Origin: an uncultured Massilia sp.
GTDB taxonomy: Bacteria; Pseudomonadota; Gammaproteobacteria; Burkholderiales; Burkholderiaceae_D
Reading direction: 5' to 3'
DNA length: 45,605 nt
Assembly (NCBI GenBank): GCA_913778765.1
Contig: CAJYXO010000282.1
Location: 1 to 45,605, forward strand
The notes under the pieces are model-generated. The model was not told the DNA's origin. It did no database searches and worked only from the letters and a program-made list of their open reading frames with translations. Position numbers and translations under genes: made by a program. Below, in pieces: positions 42,330-45,605 of the stretch; the stretch's first letter is position 1, and each line of letters opens with the position of its first letter.

Positions 42330-42977
42330 TCAGGCTGGCTGGAGCGCGCCTTCGACCAGGCTGCGCAGGCGCGGGAAGGAGGCCGGCTTCGAGAAGAACG
42401 GGATGTCCGCGGGCAGGCCCATCGAGGCGACCGTGGTCTGGTCGAGGCCGCTGATCACGCAGATCGCCATGCCGGCATAGGCCGGGTCGGCGCGCAGGGT
42501 GCGGATCATGCGGAAGCCGTCCATGCCTGGCATGTTCAGGTCGCTGATCAGCATGTCCGGCCTGCTTTCGCCGATCTTGATCAGGGCCTCGAAGCCGTTA
42601 CTGGCCTTCAGCAGCTCGACCGGCAAGCCCCAGCCCGCCATTTCCAGCTCGTACAGGCGCAGCATGGTGGCGTCGTCGTCGACGATCAGCAGCTTCTTCT
42701 TTTCATCGGCGGCGGGCGCCGGCGCAGCGGGCGCGCCGCCGACCGCTTCGCGGCGCTGCTCCACCAGCTTGAGGACGGATGCGGTGGTGATCCGCCGGTG
42801 TCCGCCGGCCGTCTTCCAGGCTTGCAGCACGCCGCTTTCGACCCACAGCTGGATCGTACGGTGCGACACACCGATCATCTCGGCGGCCTGCTTGGTCGAA
42901 CAGAACTCGGGCGGCTCCGACGCGGATGTTGATGGGGGAGAAGCGGTTTTCATATTTTTCGATTTTACCGAATTCAT
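42330..42977 (-). CDS. Response regulator with N-terminal BldC/MerR-like HTH
   Basis: A 215-residue regulator in unusual order. The HTH comes first (FCSTKQAAEMIGVSHRTIQLW, then AGGHRRI, about 25-63), like BldC and MerR winged helices, followed by a linker rich in Ala/Pro and a receiver with Asp100-Asp102, Asp146 (LISDLNMPG) and Lys197. Most response regulators have the receiver first. A second ATG at 42953 is possible; the 15-mer element lies between the two ATGs. It is a paralogue of the product of 43410-43997. Confidence 0.88.
   Translation of the reverse strand: MNSVKSKNMKTASPPSTSASEPPEFCSTKQAAEMIGVSHRTIQLWVESGVLQAWKTAGGHRRITTASVLKLVEQRREAVGGAPAAPAPAADEKKKLLIVDDDATMLRLYELEMAGWGLPVELLKASNGFEALIKIGESRPDMLISDLNMPGMDGFRMIRTLRADPAYAGMAICVISGLDQTTVASMGLPADIPFFSKPASFPRLRSLVEGALQPA
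42959..42973. promoter_or_regulatory. 15-mer element (S3) at the start of the HTH-receiver gene
   Basis: TCGATTTTACCGAAT matches the element at 43328-43342 in 12 of 15 positions. It lies between the two candidate start codons (42953 and 42977), which favours the later start and autoregulation. Confidence 0.45.
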
Positions 42978-42985
42978 TCAGCACG

Positions 42986-43315
42986 TCAATAAGCGAGCAG
43001 GTAGCGCCAACGGCGTTTGGCGTATGCGGCGGCGTCGGCCAGGACCGGTGCCTCGCCATTTTTCGCGAAGGCTGGGGCCGCGAAGGCGCGCGAGTCCATG
43101 GTGTTGACGATCGGTGCGGCCCGTACTTGGGCCCCGGCATCGACCTTGAACTTCTTGTCGAAGACCAGGCCGAGCAATATGGGCGCTAGCACCGCTGCAA
43201 GGATGATCCCGGCCCGATGTGAACGCCCGAGACCTTTGGACGATATCGAATGCGAACTGCAGAACATGTCCGCCAAAGGCATACCGGTGGTTTCGTTTTT
43301 GCTGATTTTTTCCAT
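42986..43315 (-). CDS. Small single-pass membrane protein
   Basis: A 109-residue protein with one membrane helix (AGIILAAVLAPILLGLVF, about 35-52) and a short basic cytoplasmic N-terminus; the C-terminal half is Ala-rich and likely periplasmic. I recognise no family. It lies between the two HTH-receiver genes, eight bases before the second. Ribosome site poor. The 15-mer element stands 12 bases before its ATG. It could be a regulatory or sensor partner. Confidence 0.6.
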   Translation of the reverse strand: MEKISKNETTGMPLADMFCSSHSISSKGLGRSHRAGIILAAVLAPILLGLVFDKKFKVDAGAQVRAAPIVNTMDSRAFAAPAFAKNGEAPVLADAAAYAKRRWRYLLAY

Positions 43316-43327
43316 GAGCAGATACTA

Positions 43328-43342
43328 TCGAATTTGCCGATT
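43328..43342. promoter_or_regulatory. 15-mer element (S4)
   Basis: TCGAATTTGCCGATT, one mismatch from 35636-35650 upstream of the pilus operon. It lies between the HTH-receiver gene at 43410 and the small membrane-protein gene at 43315. Confidence 0.6.
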
Positions 43343-43409
43343 TTAAGCAAAGATAATCTTAAGCTCACAAATGTTGTGTGGCGGCAATTCCACATGCCGC
43401 CGTCTGGTG

Positions 43410-43997
43410 TCATGGGACCAGGGCGGTGCCCACCGCGCTGCGCAGACGCGCGAACGACACCGGCTTGGTGAAGACTGGAATATCGCCGGACAAACCCAGT
43501 GCGGAAACGGTTGCGGTATCCAGTCCGCTGATCACGATGATGCGCAGTTGGCGGTAGGCGGGATCGCCGCGCAAGGTGGCGACCATGCGGAAACCGTCCA
43601 TCCCCGGCATGTTGAGATCGGTGATGAGGAGATCGGGAGGGTGCCGTCCGATCTGCAGCAGGGCGTCGAAACCGTCGCGCGCCTTCAATATGGTCAGGGG
43701 AATGTCCCAACCCGACATTTCCAATTCATAGAGGCGCAGCAGGGCAGGGTCGTCGTCGACGACCAGCACGCTGAACTGCCTGGATGTATTGACCACCGGC
43801 GGCGGAGCGAGCCTGTCGGCGCGTTCCGCCAGCAGGCGTTCGACCGAACTCACGGCGATGCGGCGATGTCCGCCGGCGGTTTTCCATGCCTGCAGGATGC
43901 CGGCTTCGACCCACAGCTGGATTGTCCGGTGGGCAACGCCAAGCATGTTGGCCGCCTCGGCGGTAGAGAAGAATTCTTTGGGTTCGGCCGAAGTCAT
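43410..43997 (-). CDS. Second HTH-receiver response regulator
   Basis: A 195-residue paralogue of the protein at 42330-42977 with the same order: BldC/MerR-like HTH (FFSTAEAANMLGVAHRTIQLW, AGGHRRI, about 9-47), then a receiver with Asp81-Asp83, Asp127 (LITDLNMPG) and Lys178. The HTH helices are nearly identical in the two proteins, so they should bind the same DNA. No ribosome site; the 16-bp repeat lies three bases before the ATG. First gene of the signalling series. Confidence 0.88.
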   Translation of the reverse strand: MTSAEPKEFFSTAEAANMLGVAHRTIQLWVEAGILQAWKTAGGHRRIAVSSVERLLAERADRLAPPPVVNTSRQFSVLVVDDDPALLRLYELEMSGWDIPLTILKARDGFDALLQIGRHPPDLLITDLNMPGMDGFRMVATLRGDPAYRQLRIIVISGLDTATVSALGLSGDIPVFTKPVSFARLRSAVGTALVP

Positions 43998-44000
43998 AAT

Positions 44001-44016
44001 GTGAGAATGTGTGAGA
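44001..44016. repeat. 16-bp repeat, copy 2
   Basis: GTGAGAATGTGTGAGA, identical to 40853-40868. On the minus strand it ends just before the start codon of the HTH-receiver gene and so lies in its leader or promoter. Confidence 0.8.
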
Positions 44017-44060
44017 TTTCATCGCCAATATAACGTGTGGCTGCAGGTGCACTATGAAAA

Positions 44061-44140
44061 TTTGGTAACAATTTGCCAAATTCGTCATTTCAGTTTCGCT
44101 TTTGCAACAGATATTCGTATTTGCTGGATTTTCCGATTTT
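44061..44140. promoter_or_regulatory. AT-rich direct-repeat tract (S5) between regulator and chemoreceptor
   Basis: Repeats of the TTTGC/TTTCG/ATTCG kind begin at about 44061, 44072, 44080, 44088, 44094, 44101, 44113, 44120 and 44130. TCGTATTTGCTGGAT (44115-44129) matches the 15-mer at 12 of 15 positions. The tract lies between divergent genes (43997 minus, 44217 plus) and could control both. Confidence 0.5.
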
Positions 44141-44216
44141 TTTGTTTACTTGAGGAAAAAAGGACTGCATCATCGAACTAGTGCCCTCACGCAACAATCG
44201 ACGGAAAGGAAGCCTC

Positions 44217-45605
44217 GTGTTGAACAACTTGAAAATCGGCGCCCGCCTCGGGATCTGTTTCGGCCTGCTGCTCACGCTGCTGCTCGCGGTGTCGGTCATG
44301 TCCGCCAGCCGTCTCAACGCCACCGCGCGGGCGATCGACGACGCGACCCGCATCCGCCAGACCCAGCTTGCGCCGCTGTACACGATGCGTGAGGCGCTGG
44401 CCCAGACCGGCATCTCGGCGCGCAACGCCTTCATCCTCGAAGACGATGCCGAGGCCGCCCGGGAGCTCGACCTGCTCGACCGTCACCGCGCGACCTACCT
44501 GCAGCACCTGGCGGCGCTCGAGCCGGTGCTGGCCGGCCGTCCCGAATTCGACAAGGCGCGCGACGGCCTGCGCCGCATGGCGAAGGAGCTGGACCGTCCG
44601 CGCCAGTTCCGCGAAGCGCACGCCATGCCGGCCTACGCCCACTTCCTCATCAACGATTGCAACCCCTTGCGGCGCCAGATCGTCGCCGACCTCGACCAGG
44701 CCATCAAGGCGATCGAGGCGGACATGAACGTGGCCAGCCGCAATGTCACCGAGGTGAGCGCGCAGTCGACCCGCATCGTGGCCCTGATGTCGGTGTTCGC
44801 GGTGGCCGCCGGCATCGTGCTGGCGATCCTGGTGACGCTCAGCGTGGTGCGGCCGGTCCGGCGCGCCTGCGAATTCGCCGAGGCCGTCGAGCGCGGCGAC
44901 CTGACCATGCGGCTCGAGAGCGGTTCGCGCGACGAACTGGGCGCCATGATGGCGACCCTGGAGCGGATGCGCGCCGGCCTGGCCGGAATCGTGCAGGAAG
45001 TCCGCCAGGGCGCCACCGCGATCTCGTCGGTGACCGAGGAAATCGCGTGCGGCAACCACGACCTGTCGCGCCGTACCGAATCGCAGGCCTCGGCGCTGCA
45101 GCAGACCGCGGCGTCGATGCAGATCCTGACCGGTGTGGTGCGGCAGAACGCCGATGCCGCCCTGGACGCGGGCCAGGCCGCGCAGGCCGCTTCGTCGGTG
45201 GCGGCGGAGGGCGGTGCGGTGATGGGCAAGGTGGTCGAAAAGATGGCGACCATCGACGGCGCCGCCGCGCGCATCGTCGACATCATCGAGGTCATCGATG
45301 GCATCGCCTTCCAGACCAATATCCTGGCGCTGAATGCCGCGGTCGAGGCGGCGCGGGCCGGCGAGCAGGGCCGCGGCTTCGCCGTCGTCGCCGGCGAGGT
45401 GCGTGTACTGGCGGGCCGCTCGGCGTCCGCCGCCAAGGAAATCAAGGGCCTGATCGAGGAATCGGTGTCGGCGATTGCCGTCGGTTCCGAGCTGGTCGAC
45501 AAGGCCGGACGGACGATGGAGGAAATCGTCGGCAAGGTCAGCTACCTGGCCGGCGCCATGCGCGGCATGGCCGCCGCCAGCGATGGCCAGGCCACCAGCG
45601 TTCGC
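44217..45605 (+). CDS. Methyl-accepting chemotaxis protein (cut by window end)
   Basis: 463 codons visible, running off the window. Helix 1 ([18 protein letters not shown]), a periplasmic four-helix-bundle sensor (about 35-190), helix 2 ([25 protein letters not shown]), HAMP ([22 protein letters not shown]) and a signalling hairpin including [32 protein letters not shown]. The arrangement is Tar/Tsr-like. GTG at 44217 with AAGGA upstream is the likely start; TTG at 44220 is possible. A related frame on the opposite strand is only a shadow. Confidence 0.92.
   Translation, partial: MLNNLKIGARLGICFGLLLTLLLAVSVMSASRLNATARAIDDATRIRQTQLAPLYTMREALAQTGISARNAFILEDDAEAARELDLLDRHRATYLQHLAALEPVLAGRPEFDKARDGLRRMAKELDRPRQFREAHAMPAYAHFLINDCNPLRRQIVADLDQAIKAIEADMNVASRNVTEVSAQSTRIVALMSVFAVAAGIVLAILVTLSVVRPVRRACEFAEAVERGDLTMRLESGSRDELGAMMATLERMRAGLAGIVQEVRQGATAISSVTEEIACGNHDLSRRTESQASALQQTAASMQILTGVVRQNADAALDAGQAAQAASSVAAEGGAVMGKVVEKMATIDGAAARIVDIIEVIDGIAFQTNILALNAAVEAARAGEQGRGFAVVAGEVRVLAGRSASAAKEIKGLIEESVSAIAVGSELVDKAGRTMEEIVGKVSYLAGAMRGMAAASDGQATSVR

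Noticed and set aside
43328..43345. A FliA (sigma-28) promoter because of GCCGATTT
   Set aside because: There is no TAAA -35 at the right distance, and read in that direction it would point away from any gene start.

Overview
The window looks like chromosome of a GC-rich betaproteobacterium of the order Burkholderiales, probably Oxalobacteraceae and Massilia-like. This rests on the gene types (czc, ars, SCPU pili, CadR-type MerR) and on the very GC-rich coding style of the right half; no rRNA or other marker in the window confirms it. It has two parts joined at about 28.2 kb.

Positions 1-28238 are a genomic island. Its right end is a 3' fragment of a tRNA-Pro(GGG) gene (28194-28238), still followed by what looks like the tRNA's own terminator (28256-28280). 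A tyrosine recombinase (26536-28023) and an AlpA-type regulator (26156-26371) lie just inside. No intact tRNA-Pro is visible to the left, so the other end is outside the window. The cargo is almost all inorganic-ion resistance. From left to right it holds: two diverged IS5-family elements, tail to tail; a fluoride operon (riboswitch, CLC-type F- antiporter, DUF190, CrcB/Fluc, DUF190, half-size EamA protein); two orphan genes; ynfA; a CzcCBA heavy-metal pump with a CzcI-like protein, a small CDF exporter and a divergent CadR-type regulator; and a large arsenic region. The arsenic region has arsH, a glutaredoxin-type arsC, arsB, two LMW-phosphatase-type arsC genes and arsR on the minus strand. 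On the plus strand it has a flavoprotein with a Cys-rich tail, an MFS exporter and a second ArsR. It is followed by a molybdate operon (short ModE, modA, tauE, modB, modC) and a scar in which a haloperoxidase fragment meets a truncated copy of the orphan gene at 5777-6247.

Positions 28239-45605 are the native flank. First come a membrane protein, an AraC regulator and a short-chain dehydrogenase in one operon, a decayed IS66 remnant, and a TetR/DUF1348 pair with a palindromic operator. Then follow a large sensor kinase, a four-gene chaperone-usher (spore coat U type) pilus operon with a convergent fifth SCPU-like gene, a minus-strand signalling operon, and the start of a methyl-accepting chemotaxis protein that runs off the window. 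The signalling operon has two response regulators with a BldC/MerR-like helix-turn-helix in front of the receiver, a small membrane protein, a PAS histidine kinase and a stand-alone receiver.

The most interesting observations concern regulation. (1) An identical promoter plus 16-bp operator layout stands in front of the flavoprotein/MFS pair and the second arsR, where the operator runs into the start codon. (2) A 15-bp element, TCGAATTTGCYGATT, lies in AT-rich direct-repeat tracts upstream of the pilus operon, the two HTH-receiver genes, the small membrane protein and the chemoreceptor; this suggests one regulon in which unusual HTH-receiver proteins control surface attachment and taxis.
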